NCBI GenBank assembly: GCA_963422655.1
Contig: OY730440.1
Coordinates: 1,674,001 to 1,738,000, forward strand
Direction: 5' to 3'
Origin: CATQHS01 sp963422655
Lineage (GTDB): Bacteria > Actinomycetota > Acidimicrobiia > Acidimicrobiales > Aldehydirespiratoraceae
DNA: 64,000 nucleotides
Part shown: positions 26,995 through 35,447 of the stretch, piece by piece
How positions within the stretch are numbered: position 1 is the stretch's first letter
How the letters are laid out: every line of letters starts with the position of its first letter
Position numbers and translations under genes: made by a program
The notes under the pieces: model-generated
What the model was told of the DNA's origin: nothing
The model's database searches: none
The model's input: only the letters and a program-made list of their open reading frames with translations

Positions 26995-27356
26995 AGCCGG
27001 TCGTCGTTTCTTCTCACGCCCGGGTCACCCGGATCCCTGGCGCTGAAGGGAACCTCCGCCGTCACTACCGTACCGGGTTCGAGATCGTGGCTCCACGACA
27101 GATCGAGAGGCTCACCGTTCAACAACACCGGATCGTCCGGCGCCGGTCGGGGCGGCTCGTCGACCGGGCCCAGTATCTCCAGGCCCTTGAAGGTTCTGCG
27201 CACCCGCATCTCGGCCGTCTGACCGCTGACCCAACCCGGATCGGTGTGATCGGGGTCCACCGGCTGCGACGCTTCGGCACTCTTCAACGGGCGCCAGTAC
27301 CAGCGCCCCTGCCGGTCGGGACCCGACACCACCCCTTTCTGGTTCTTTACCGCCAT
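26991..27356 (-). CDS. Hypothetical protein behind an SOS-box-like site
   Basis: A 121-residue frame beginning MAVKNQKGVVSG with an aromatic GRWYWRPL near residue 18, a proline-rich middle and a beta-rich end (GTVVTAEVPFSA). No family is recognised. Overlapping plus-strand frames have less protein-like composition. A GAAC-N4-GTTC element stands 29 bases before the start, so damage-inducible expression is possible. It lies within the accessory islet next to a decayed toxin-antitoxin locus. Confidence 0.5.
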   Translation of the reverse strand: MAVKNQKGVVSGPDRQGRWYWRPLKSAEASQPVDPDHTDPGWVSGQTAEMRVRRTFKGLEILGPVDEPPRPAPDDPVLLNGEPLDLSWSHDLEPGTVVTAEVPFSARDPGDPGVRRNDDRL

Positions 27357-27367
27357 CGGCAGACAGT

Positions 27368-27403
27368 AACATTCGTTCTAGACGGAACATTTGTTCTAGA
27401 CGG
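27368..27403. repeat. 18-bp tandem duplication containing the SOS-box-like element
   Basis: Two 18-base units (AACATTYGTTCTAGACGG) differ at one base. The junction creates the GAAC-N4-GTTC palindrome; the first unit alone has TAAC-N4-GTTC. Confidence 0.85.
27385..27396. promoter_or_regulatory. LexA (SOS) box-like operator
   Basis: GAACATTTGTTC fits the Gram-positive/actinobacterial LexA consensus GAAC-N4-GTTC. It lies upstream of the leftward hypothetical gene starting at 27356. A short imperfectly related palindrome (AACAG-AA-CTGTT) lies at 27428-27439. No lexA gene is in the window. Confidence 0.55.
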
Positions 27404-27468
27404 TTCCGGTCTGTGTCCGTGCGTCAGAACAGAACTGTTGTTGTCCTATGTGAGAAGGTGAGTGTCGC

Positions 27469-27702
27469 CTAGTCGAACCTCGACTCGTAGGGCGCCCGAC
27501 CCGCCGGGCCTCTAATGTCAAGGATTTTCGAGCAGTGGACCTCACCTGCGGAGCCGGCAGACTCTATTTCCTCGCGAATTCCCTCTGTCCATCGTGGTTC
27601 GGGTCGACGACCATGCTGGGTTTGCAGGACATCCATGCGGCCCACTACCGCAAAATGGCGGAGTGTGACAGCATCGTGAAGAACGGGATCATGGGTGGAC
27701 AC
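27469..27702 (-). pseudogene. Truncated PIN-like toxin
   Basis: A 77-residue product beginning MSTHDPVLHDAVTLRHFAVVG and containing RMDVLQ and RWTEGIREEI. This matches the first half of PIN-like toxins partnered with HTH-M78 proteins: an Asp after the first strand, then a bulky helix and a WTxxxxxEI segment. Full-length members are about twice as long; the later acidic residues are absent and nothing recognisable follows. The GTG start is 12 bases after the end of the upstream gene's displaced C-terminal frame. Confidence 0.55.
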
Positions 27703-27714
27703 CTGACCTGCTCG

Positions 27715-28922
27715 TTATACGGCTACGGGATCGACATCAAAGCTCAAACGGGCAACCTCAGCAGGGTCGGCTGGTGATGAATAGTCGCTATCCATCACTT
27801 CAGCGGCATCCGGGCCGATTGCATCGATCATCGCGATCAGATCGTCAGTGTCCGCACCGAGTAACCCCGCCAGCGGGGCCACGTCTACCGTCCCGTCGAT
27901 CACTCCGTGGAGGCATCGCGTCGCAAGCAAGGCTGGGGTCGCCTCTCAAGTCTCGATCCACGCCCGGCCAGCAGCCGGTGAGAACTCTCGACGTCTTTGA
28001 GATTAGCGAGAAGGCCCGTCCAACCTATGGTCTTGAGGCGATCTCGGCCGTGGGAGTTGATGATCTGCAGGTTGTGGAGTCGGTAGAGGAGCGCTTCGTA
28101 ACTCACGCCGAACCGGATCAGCATCCGGGCCAGAGAATCCGCGTCACGACCATATCGATGGATGGTGTCCCTTATTTCGCACTCAGGCATAAGAAAGCTG
28201 GCAGCAAAGGCGTTCGCCAATCGCTCATCATCGGTTCGCGCCCGAAAGTCCCTGTCAATGTGGAGTCCGGCCCCACCACTGTCCAAGATATGGCTAAGTT
28301 CATGAGCCAATGTGAACAGTGCACGCGGTCTCGGCCGATCTGCATTGACCAAGACAAAGGGAAAGTCTGCGTCAGTAATCGAAACGCCTTCAGGTCCTTC
28401 CACGCCAAGACTCTCGATCATGACATCGACCCTTAGTCGAGTTTCGATAGCCATGGCAAGACTCGTAAGCGGGTCGGACTGCTCGGCAGCGGAACCAAAC
28501 TGCACGTGAGCCCAGGAAGCCAAAGATTCAGCATGGTCGAGCCATCTCGAAAATGGTCCTTGCGGCAGCTCGCCGATGGCGGCTGGGGAGCTATGACCTG
28601 CGTCGCTGAGAACTTGGTGAAGTTCCGCAATAGCTGTGAGTCGCATCACCGTTTCCCGGCTCAAGCTCCCGGTGCCGTTCATGCGGGTCGCTAACGGAAG
28701 TCGTCCGAGCAAAGAATCCGGTTCGAGGATGGCCAGTTGCGAAACGCCCAAGAAGTTCGCGATCGTCGAGAACTCCTCAGCTCTCACATGTCGTCGATCG
28801 CGCTCCAGATTGGAAACGGCGCTCGGGTCGAGCCCCAACTCTGCTGCGAGGTCCGATGCTTTGAGTCCGGCCGCTTCTCTCAGCCGCCGGATCTGACCAC
28901 CGATGGACACGCTCCCCTCCAT
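27715..28922 (-). pseudogene. HTH-XRE / ImmA-IrrE (M78) antitoxin-like protein, frameshifted
   Basis: The N-terminus has an XRE helix-turn-helix (RRLREAAGLKASDLAAELGL, then DPSAVSNLERDRR). The middle carries the M78 metallopeptidase motif FTLAHELSHIL and ERLANAFAASFLMPE. The main frame stops at 27900 with an unnatural Arg-rich tail. The expected C-terminal module (EATPALLATRCLHGV, then DVAPLAGLLGADTDD) continues in the -1 frame from about 27953, so one base is missing near GSRLE. The reconstructed protein ends at 27715. A sequencing error would restore it; otherwise it is decaying. Start ATG 28922 is preferred to an upstream TTG. Confidence 0.75.
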
Positions 28923-28976
28923 TGCGCTCAAGTATCAGCCGAACGTGTGAATATCACAAGTGTTTTCTTGAACTCC

Positions 28977-30050
28977 CTAAGCTTCATGCCGGCCCTGTCC
29001 CCGAGATGGCGATGCCGACAGATCAGGCTCTCGTCGGGGAGCTGCCTCCGACGCCAAGGCGGCCAGCATCCGCCGCATCTCGAGGGTGATGCGATCGGCC
29101 CGGGAGTGATACTCAGCGGTCAAGTTCAAGGGCACCGCTTTGCGATGCATTCGCTCCAGCAGGGCCTTGTCCTCGGCCGCTACCGCCTCTTGGAAGGCCA
29201 CCGCTTCGGCCCGGGGACCGGGTTCGTCGACTATGTCGTTGCGATAATCCGTGCAGTACAGCCGGGTTGTGGTGGCGTTCACCGGCTGATGGCAGAAGCT
29301 GATCGTCAGAACCGCGCCTTCTTCGACATAGGTGATCCTCAGATACACGTGATGGGGAGCGGTGAAGACGAACAGCAGTTCTCGCTCGACCACCCGGTAG
29401 TCCGGCCCCCTGGCCAGCGAATCGGCCAGAGCCTTGGTGAGGTGACGATGAACCGCCGTGAACCGCCAACCATCGCGGTCCAAGGAGTAGTCACCGACGA
29501 TCTTGTCGTCCTCCTCGCCGAATGTGCCCAGGTGCAGGAACGGCAGATGGCCCAGATCCAAGAAGTTGTCGGCCATCTGAGCGGCTCCGGCGTTCCAGTC
29601 CGACGGCTCCAGCGGGCAGTTGACGAAGCTCGGGTCCTCATGCTCGGGGACCTCGGGCAGCAAAGTGACGGGATCGGCCGGGGCCAGCCACACCAAGCCC
29701 AACCGCTCGGTCACCCCGGCCGCGGTGGTGGCCCGGGCCCGTGAAGGTACCGGCAGCCCGGGATCCACGGCCGGTATCTCCACACAGGCGCCGTCGGCTG
29801 CGAACCGATAACCGTGGTAAGCGCACCGCAAGGTGTCGCCGATCACCGTCCCGGCGCTGAGCGGTGAGAGACGGTGGGGGCAGGCGTCGCCGAACGCGGC
29901 CAGCTCGCCGCCGAGGCGGACCAAGCACCAGCGTTCGCCCAGCACCTCCACTCCCACCGGTTCATCCTCACCCACGTCGGCGCTGCGAGCCACCGGATGC
30001 CAGCAATGGCGCAGGGCCGGGTTCTCGTTGTCGAACCAAGTGGTGGTCAC
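28977..30050 (-). CDS. Rieske [2Fe-2S] aromatic-ring-hydroxylating oxygenase, alpha subunit type
   Basis: A 357-residue oxygenase. The Rieske cluster ligands are Cys57-x-His59 and Cys76-xx-His79, and the mononuclear iron site is DNFLDLGHLPFLH (His168, His173). It resembles single-component phenylpropionate/vanillate demethylase-type oxygenases, which need a separate reductase; none is nearby. The ATG overlaps the amidohydrolase stop (ATGA). It is the last gene of a leftward operon with two cyclic amidohydrolases, suggesting breakdown of an N-heterocyclic or O/N-methylated compound. Confidence 0.93.
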   Translation of the reverse strand: MTTTWFDNENPALRHCWHPVARSADVGEDEPVGVEVLGERWCLVRLGGELAAFGDACPHRLSPLSAGTVIGDTLRCAYHGYRFAADGACVEIPAVDPGLPVPSRARATTAAGVTERLGLVWLAPADPVTLLPEVPEHEDPSFVNCPLEPSDWNAGAAQMADNFLDLGHLPFLHLGTFGEEDDKIVGDYSLDRDGWRFTAVHRHLTKALADSLARGPDYRVVERELLFVFTAPHHVYLRITYVEEGAVLTISFCHQPVNATTTRLYCTDYRNDIVDEPGPRAEAVAFQEAVAAEDKALLERMHRKAVPLNLTAEYHSRADRITLEMRRMLAALASEAAPRREPDLSASPSRGQGRHEA

Positions 30051-31555
30051 AGAGCCGCGCCCGGGTCGGTTCGGTCGGCCCCGAAGGCCCCGGTAGTGGC
30101 GGCCAGCCGCTCGACGGGAGCGGTCTGGGCCATGGCGTCGTCGTGAACCTCGGTCAGCACGTCCACGTACCGATCGTAGATGGCCTGGCGCTCGGGCAAC
30201 GCCGAATGGATGCGTTCTTGCAAGTCACGGGAGTGTCTGGTCGCCTCGGCCTCGTCCACCCGAGTGGAGGAACCGGCGGCCACCACCACCTCGCCACCCA
30301 CGATGACGGTGTGCACCGACTCACCGTGTTCGGCCAGCACCAGGCTGGTGACGAGGCCGTTCTTGTCGACGGGTACGTGACGTTCGGTGTCCAACAGCAC
30401 GATGTCGGCCTTGTGGCCAGGCTGTAGCGTGCCGATCGATTGACCCAGGGCGGCGGCTCCGCCCCGCAGTCCCATCTCCCATATCCGGTAGGGCTGGGGC
30501 CAGCGCAGATGGGATCCGTGCAGGGTCTGGATCAAGGTCCCGAACTTCATGGCCTCGAACATGTTCTGGTTGTCGTTGGACGCAGCCCCGTCGGCACCGA
30601 TGGCCACGCTCACCCCGGCTTCGAGCAGGTCGGCCAGAGGCAGTAACCCCGACCCGCATCTGAGATTGGAGACGGGGTTGTAAACCACGGTGACCCCGGC
30701 CTGGCACAAGGCGTCGTATTCGTACGGGGTCATCCACACGCAGTGAGCCATGCTCGTGGTGGGCGACAGCAGCCTCAGATCTCTGAGGTATTCGACGCTG
30801 GAACGCCCGTAGCGGGCCAGGTTGGCGGCGATCTGGACCTTCGTCTCCAGCACGTGGGTATGGAACAGAGCCCCTCGCCGCTCGGTCAGCCGGGCCAGCC
30901 CGTCCATCAACTCGTAGCTGCACCGCTGGGGCGCCGATGGCCCCACCATCGGGGTGAGAAGAGGGTGAGCACCTTGCCAGCGCTCGAAGAAGGCGGTCAT
31001 GGCTTCGATCAGCATGACCGGGTCGAGCGGGTCGGCCATGGGGTCGGGCGCCGGCCCGGTGGCGGCTTCGAACGACATCGACTCGAAGATGTCCCGGTCG
31101 GAGATCATGGGCGCCAGACCGGCCCGCATCCCGGCGTCGGCGTAAGCGCTCATGACCGCCTCGCAATGGGCATCGAAGTCCCACGGGTCCACCCAGCCGT
31201 GATCGAGGACGGCGGTGCACCCGGATTCGAGCATCTCGAGAGCGCCGGCCATGGCCAGTGTGTAACGGTCGTCGGCGCTGATGGGGATGTGGCCGTACAC
31301 CACCCACATCAGCCACAAGTCGAGCGGGAGGTTGGGGGCGACGCCCCGGTCGAGGTTCTGATCCGAATGGGTGTGAGCGTTGACGAGCCCCGGCATGGCC
31401 ACCAGATCGGTGGCGTCCACGACCGGCGCCGACCCGGAGGAGAGGTCGGGTCCGACCTCGATGATCATCCCGGCCTCTACCTTGATGTCGGCTCGGCGCA
31501 GAGGCCCCTCGACATCACAGAGGGTCGCTTGCTTGATCAACAAGTCGGAGGCCAT
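30047..31555 (-). CDS. Amidohydrolase/deaminase (TrzA/AtzB/MtaD-like)
   Basis: A 502-residue cyclic amidohydrolase. Metal and catalytic residues are visible as NAHTHSD (HxH), HTHVLET, MAHCVWMT and GADGAASND. This set is shared by SAH/5-methylthioadenosine deaminases, guanine deaminase and triazine hydrolases. The C-terminal 60 residues form an extra helical tail. The gene follows the second amidohydrolase after three bases and overlaps the Rieske gene. It probably deaminates or dechlorinates a heterocycle; the ligand is unknown. Confidence 0.9.
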   Translation of the reverse strand: MASDLLIKQATLCDVEGPLRRADIKVEAGMIIEVGPDLSSGSAPVVDATDLVAMPGLVNAHTHSDQNLDRGVAPNLPLDLWLMWVVYGHIPISADDRYTLAMAGALEMLESGCTAVLDHGWVDPWDFDAHCEAVMSAYADAGMRAGLAPMISDRDIFESMSFEAATGPAPDPMADPLDPVMLIEAMTAFFERWQGAHPLLTPMVGPSAPQRCSYELMDGLARLTERRGALFHTHVLETKVQIAANLARYGRSSVEYLRDLRLLSPTTSMAHCVWMTPYEYDALCQAGVTVVYNPVSNLRCGSGLLPLADLLEAGVSVAIGADGAASNDNQNMFEAMKFGTLIQTLHGSHLRWPQPYRIWEMGLRGGAAALGQSIGTLQPGHKADIVLLDTERHVPVDKNGLVTSLVLAEHGESVHTVIVGGEVVVAAGSSTRVDEAEATRHSRDLQERIHSALPERQAIYDRYVDVLTEVHDDAMAQTAPVERLAATTGAFGADRTDPGAAL

Positions 31556-31558
31556 GGG

Positions 31559-33016
31559 TCACAGATAGTTGACGTTGGTACCGAGTTGCACGTACCGGCG
31601 GGGGGCCATCTCGGCCATCATGCGGGCGCCGAGCCGCTCGGCTTCCTCCAGCAACTGCTCTTCGTCGATGGTGAGCAGCCGGCCCTCGTGCACGGTGAGC
31701 TGCCCGGCCACCATCACCGACTCGGCGTCGGTGCCCGTCCCGTAGCGCACCAGGGTGGCCACCGGATCGGTGGAAGGGCTGAGCCGCACGTTGTTGGCGT
31801 CGATCACGGTGATGTCGGCCGCCTTGCCCGCTTCCAGCGATCCGATCTCGTCGTCCCACATCAACAGCCGGGCCGCATCGATAGTGCCCATCTCGAAGGC
31901 GTCGGCGGTGGAGAACCCGTAAGGATCGAATAGTGGCATCGCGGCCTGGTTGTGCATGATGAAGGCGATCCGCATCAGCTTCAGCACGTCGTTGATGATG
32001 GTGTCACAGCCCAAGCCGACGGTGATGCCCCGGGCTCGCATCAAGGGCACCCGGGTGACAGCCGACATGATGTCGGTGCACACCACCGGGGCGTGGGCCA
32101 GCTTGGCTCCGGCCGCGGCCATGAGATCGATCTCGCGGTCGGTGGTGAGCATGGCATGGATGGCCACCAGCCGTTCGGTGAGAGCCCCGATGGCGGCCAA
32201 GTGCTCGAGGGGCCGGTGACCGAACAGCGACACGCTGAGCTCGATCTCCTCCCGGTCCCGGTTGATGTGGGTCATCACCCCGGTGCCCCACCGCCGGGCC
32301 AGCTCATCGGTGGCCAGGTAACGCTCGTCCGAGCACGACGGCACCCCGAGATTGTGAACCCAGGGCCGGAGCCGACCCTGGCCCTTCTCGAACCACCTGG
32401 CGAAGAACTCCTCGGTGTAAGCCAAGTCGTCGGCCAGCGCAGCCGGGTCATCGCGGTACCAAGATTTCTCGGTGATCTGCTCGTAGTTGCCGGCCAAGCG
32501 AGACTCTCGGTCCCACATGCCCCGGGCCAGCGCGCAGCGGATTCCCGTCTCCATCACCGTGGAAGCGATGGGCTCCTCATGGGCCGCCGTGCAGGTGGTT
32601 TCGGTCATGGTCGTGACCCCAGCCCGCAAGAGCTGGGCGAAGGCCACCCGGGCGCTGATCTTCACATCGTCATTGCTCTGGATGGCCTCGGCCGGGATGT
32701 AGATGCGGTAGATGTTGGGGAAGTCCTCCACCGTGGCCTCTCGGCACAGGGCTTGGGCTATGTGGTTGTGGCAGTCGATGAGCCCCGGGATCACGTAGCG
32801 CCGGGCGCCGCCGATCCGCCGAGCGTCCGGGTGTCGGCGGCGGAGGTCGGCCGCCGCTCCTACCTCGGTTATCCGATCTCCGGCCACGGCCACCGCACCG
32901 CCCGGGATCACCCGGCGCTGGGCGTCCATCGTCACGACGGTGCCTTCGACCAGAGTCGTCACCGCAGGCGCAGCCGACGGTTCGCTCAGCGGTCCGGTGT
33001 GGCTATCTCCATCCAC
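31559..33016 (-). CDS. Amidohydrolase/chlorohydrolase family protein
   Basis: A 485-residue cyclic amidohydrolase with DCHNHIAQ (HxH), VMTHINRD, VAIHAML and GLGCDTIIND, the metal and proton-shuttle positions. An N-terminal composite beta domain (TTLVEGTVVTMDAQ) is typical of the group. It is only moderately similar to the downstream amidohydrolase, so they likely act on different intermediates. The first 31 bases overlap the PanB-like fragment. AtzA/TrzN-like or cytosine-deaminase-like activity cannot be distinguished. Confidence 0.9.
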   Translation of the reverse strand: MDGDSHTGPLSEPSAAPAVTTLVEGTVVTMDAQRRVIPGGAVAVAGDRITEVGAAADLRRRHPDARRIGGARRYVIPGLIDCHNHIAQALCREATVEDFPNIYRIYIPAEAIQSNDDVKISARVAFAQLLRAGVTTMTETTCTAAHEEPIASTVMETGIRCALARGMWDRESRLAGNYEQITEKSWYRDDPAALADDLAYTEEFFARWFEKGQGRLRPWVHNLGVPSCSDERYLATDELARRWGTGVMTHINRDREEIELSVSLFGHRPLEHLAAIGALTERLVAIHAMLTTDREIDLMAAAGAKLAHAPVVCTDIMSAVTRVPLMRARGITVGLGCDTIINDVLKLMRIAFIMHNQAAMPLFDPYGFSTADAFEMGTIDAARLLMWDDEIGSLEAGKAADITVIDANNVRLSPSTDPVATLVRYGTGTDAESVMVAGQLTVHEGRLLTIDEEQLLEEAERLGARMMAEMAPRRYVQLGTNVNYL

Positions 33017-33444
33017 GGCCCACCTCCATCTCCTGTCTGCGTGGCTTCTTCGCTCTCGAGTGCCTCCAAGAAGCCGGCCATCTCGGTCTCGGAGATCTCC
33101 AGCTTGCGCTCATGGGCCGGGTATACCCCGGTCTCGACATCGGTGCGGTATTCGGTGTAAGCTGCCACCCGCTGCTGCTGGAGACGATTGTACTCGGCTC
33201 GGAAGTCCCGGTAGGTCTTGGAGTGCCGCAGGTAGTGACCAGCGTGGGCGCCGAGTATGTCGATGCTGAACAGGTACTGGGCATCGCAACCGGCCCCGGA
33301 CCCCATCGACATCAAGAACAGCGAGGGCCGGCGAGCAATGACGGCAGCCACCGTTTCGGGAACGAGGGTTTCGTCGGGGACGCACATCAACCGGTTCACC
33401 CTCTCAGCCAACCACAGTTGTTTGATAGGATCAAACACCCACAT
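32986..33444 (-). CDS. PanB-like C-terminal half (truncated ketopantoate hydroxymethyltransferase paralogue)
   Basis: A 152-residue product matching only the second half of PanB. MSMGSGAGCDAQYLFSIDILG corresponds to GIGAGPRCDGQVLVYHDLLG of the full-length panB at 43.0-43.9 kb, and YRDFRAEYN...YTEYRTDVETGVYP matches its C-terminal helices. The N-terminal barrel half with the Mg-binding aspartates is absent; upstream DNA encodes the divergent aldo/keto reductase. The ATG overlaps the reductase ATG on the other strand. It may be a remnant or a repurposed small protein; its overlap with the amidohydrolase shows it is in that operon. Confidence 0.65.
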   Translation of the reverse strand: MWVFDPIKQLWLAERVNRLMCVPDETLVPETVAAVIARRPSLFLMSMGSGAGCDAQYLFSIDILGAHAGHYLRHSKTYRDFRAEYNRLQQQRVAAYTEYRTDVETGVYPAHERKLEISETEMAGFLEALESEEATQTGDGGGPWMEIATPDR

Positions 33445-34384
33445 GGCTGATCCACTGGAGAAAGTACGGCTGGAACGAGCCCGGCTGGAGGTGGGCCGGC
33501 TGGCGTTGGGCACCGCTCCCTTGGCCTCGGTCTTCTGGGATAATGACGAGCCGACGGCCACATCGACAGTGAAGCGAGCTGTCGAACAGGGGATTTGCTT
33601 CTTCGACACCGCTCCCTTCTACGGGCTGGGCGAGTGCGAGCGTCGTCTCGGCGCTGGGCTCGGCCCGGCGGGCGGCGGCACCGTCATCGCCACCAAAGCC
33701 GGGCGGCTGCTGGAGACGCAGCCGGACGGATCGGTGCAGGCCCGCTTCGACTTCGGTTACGACGCGGCCATGCGCTCGCTCGAGTCGAGCCTGGACCGGC
33801 TCGGGACCGATCGGGTGAACATCGTCCACGTCCACGACCCCGACGACCATGTGGCCGAGGCGTTGGAGGGAACCCACCGGGCCTTGGTGGCACTGCGAGA
33901 GCAAGGTGTGATCGACGCCGTGTCGGTGGGCACCAACACCGTCGCCACCGCGACGGCCTTCCTGGAACGAGCCGATCTCGACTGCATGCTCGTGGCCGGG
34001 CGCTACACGTTGCTCGACCAGACTGCGGCCGGGCTGATCGAGGCTTGCGCCGAGCGGGGCGTGGCCTATCTGGCCGCCGGGGTGTTCAACAGCGGAGTGC
34101 TGGCCCGACCCGGTCCTGACGCCTGGTACGACTATGGCCCCGTTTCCGGCGATCGCCTCGACCGGGCCATCACCATCGAATCCGTATGCCGTCGCCACGG
34201 GGTCACGCTGACGGCGGCGGCGCTGGCCTTTCCGCGGGCCAATCCGGCGGTGGCGTCGATCGTCGTGGGCATGGCGGCCCCGGCCGAGGTGGACCAGAAC
34301 CTCCGTGCCGTCAGTGCTGCCGTTCCTGCCGATCTCTGGTCGGAGCTGCACGCCGAACGTCTCATCGACCTATCTACGAAGTGA
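33443..34384 (+). CDS. Aldo/keto reductase
   Basis: A 313-residue TIM-barrel oxidoreductase. The catalytic tetrad is visible as Asp55 and Tyr60 (DTAPFYG), Lys85 (IATKAG) and His131 (VHVHDPD). It resembles the L-fucose/D-threo-aldose dehydrogenase and pyridoxal 4-dehydrogenase branch. The ATG at 33443 gives the family start; the frame is open further upstream only through antisense of the PanB-like fragment. It ends three bases before the convergent MNT-HEPN gene. Confidence 0.92.
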   Translation: MADPLEKVRLERARLEVGRLALGTAPLASVFWDNDEPTATSTVKRAVEQGICFFDTAPFYGLGECERRLGAGLGPAGGGTVIATKAGRLLETQPDGSVQARFDFGYDAAMRSLESSLDRLGTDRVNIVHVHDPDDHVAEALEGTHRALVALREQGVIDAVSVGTNTVATATAFLERADLDCMLVAGRYTLLDQTAAGLIEACAERGVAYLAAGVFNSGVLARPGPDAWYDYGPVSGDRLDRAITIESVCRRHGVTLTAAALAFPRANPAVASIVVGMAAPAEVDQNLRAVSAAVPADLWSELHAERLIDLSTK

Positions 34385-34387
34385 CCG

Positions 34388-35356
34388 TCAGGCGTCGTCG
34401 CCCGGGAGGTCACCATCGAGCCCCTGAGACTCGAGCTGATAGCGGAGCCTCGGCAAGATGCGTTTGATGCGATTGATGTCCGGGGCGTAGCCAACCACGC
34501 CTTCGACTTCTGTGGTGGCATGTGTGATGGCATCGTGAGCGGCAAGGATCATCCTGTTGGTGAAGTCGTAAGTGGCAGACGCGGTTTTGTCCAGCGGTGC
34601 TTGCGCGGTGTAGGTGCCGGTTACGCGCCAGTGCGAGATATCACTGGGTGTGAGTCCGTGACTGCCGAGGATGCGACGGAGTGCATCGGCTCGATCCGAT
34701 CCGATGCACTTGAGCAGACCGCCGATCTCGTGGGTTTTATCAGGATGCTTGTCGCCGTGGAGGTGGATCAGCGACTTCAGTGTCAACTCGATCAGCATAT
34801 GCGCTTCCGAGCACAACCCGATGAACCGTCGATGACGGCGAAATCGGTAGTCGTCGAGGTCGTGGTCCTCTGACCACGCGGCCCGTTCGTCCGGGTCGGG
34901 CTGGAGCCTTCCGCGGATTGCTTGGACGCGACTATCGGCTTCGTCCAATCGGGCGATGGCTTCGGCTGGGTCTGATACGGGCATATCGATCTCTTTGTCC
35001 CAGTTCACCTCGGATATGGGGCCGCTGTTGACGAGCTCGATGGCGTAACCGTCAACATGACGCTCGAGCGACGTTCGAACTTGATTGACGCGCCGACGCC
35101 AGTAGGGTCGGTCGGTGATCTTCACGTCCAACGGGATACCGGCGCGGGTCTGTTTGCTTCGCTGTTCGATTGTCTCGCGCCGGGCCCGCACAACGCTGTA
35201 GTCCCCCAAGTCATCGAAAATGGCCACGATGTCGATGTCGCTGTCAGGTCCCTGGGTGCCTCGAGCCACCGACCCGAACAGCAACACCTGGGTCGCGCCC
35301 TCTTCTGCGGCTATGAGCGCAACCCGGCGAGCATCTTCAACCGTCGGCACCGGCAC
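34388..35356 (-). CDS. Fused MNT nucleotidyltransferase - HEPN-like protein
   Basis: A 322-residue protein. The first domain is a minimal nucleotidyltransferase with GSVARG (28-33) and SDID (39-42), the metal Asp pair. The C-terminal part is helical and HEPN-like, with LTLKSLIHLHG and THEIGGLL. An RMILAAH stretch near residue 275 fits the Rx(4-6)H RNase motif. MNT and HEPN are usually two genes of a toxin-antitoxin pair in which the MNT AMPylates the toxin; here they form one chain. It stands alone between metabolic genes. Confidence 0.75.
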   Translation of the reverse strand: MPVPTVEDARRVALIAAEEGATQVLLFGSVARGTQGPDSDIDIVAIFDDLGDYSVVRARRETIEQRSKQTRAGIPLDVKITDRPYWRRRVNQVRTSLERHVDGYAIELVNSGPISEVNWDKEIDMPVSDPAEAIARLDEADSRVQAIRGRLQPDPDERAAWSEDHDLDDYRFRRHRRFIGLCSEAHMLIELTLKSLIHLHGDKHPDKTHEIGGLLKCIGSDRADALRRILGSHGLTPSDISHWRVTGTYTAQAPLDKTASATYDFTNRMILAAHDAITHATTEVEGVVGYAPDINRIKRILPRLRYQLESQGLDGDLPGDDA

Positions 35357-35447
35357 CGGGCCAGATTACACCTCGTGGACACCCGGACGGGAAACCGACA
35401 GCGGCCCGGAATCGGGTCGGCCCGTTTGATCACTGAGAGGAACAACC

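Noticed and set aside
27087..27461. Plus-strand frame over the small hypothetical gene and SOS-like site
   Set aside because: Arg/His/Leu-rich, no ribosome site and it reads through the tandem repeat; the minus-strand product looks more protein-like.
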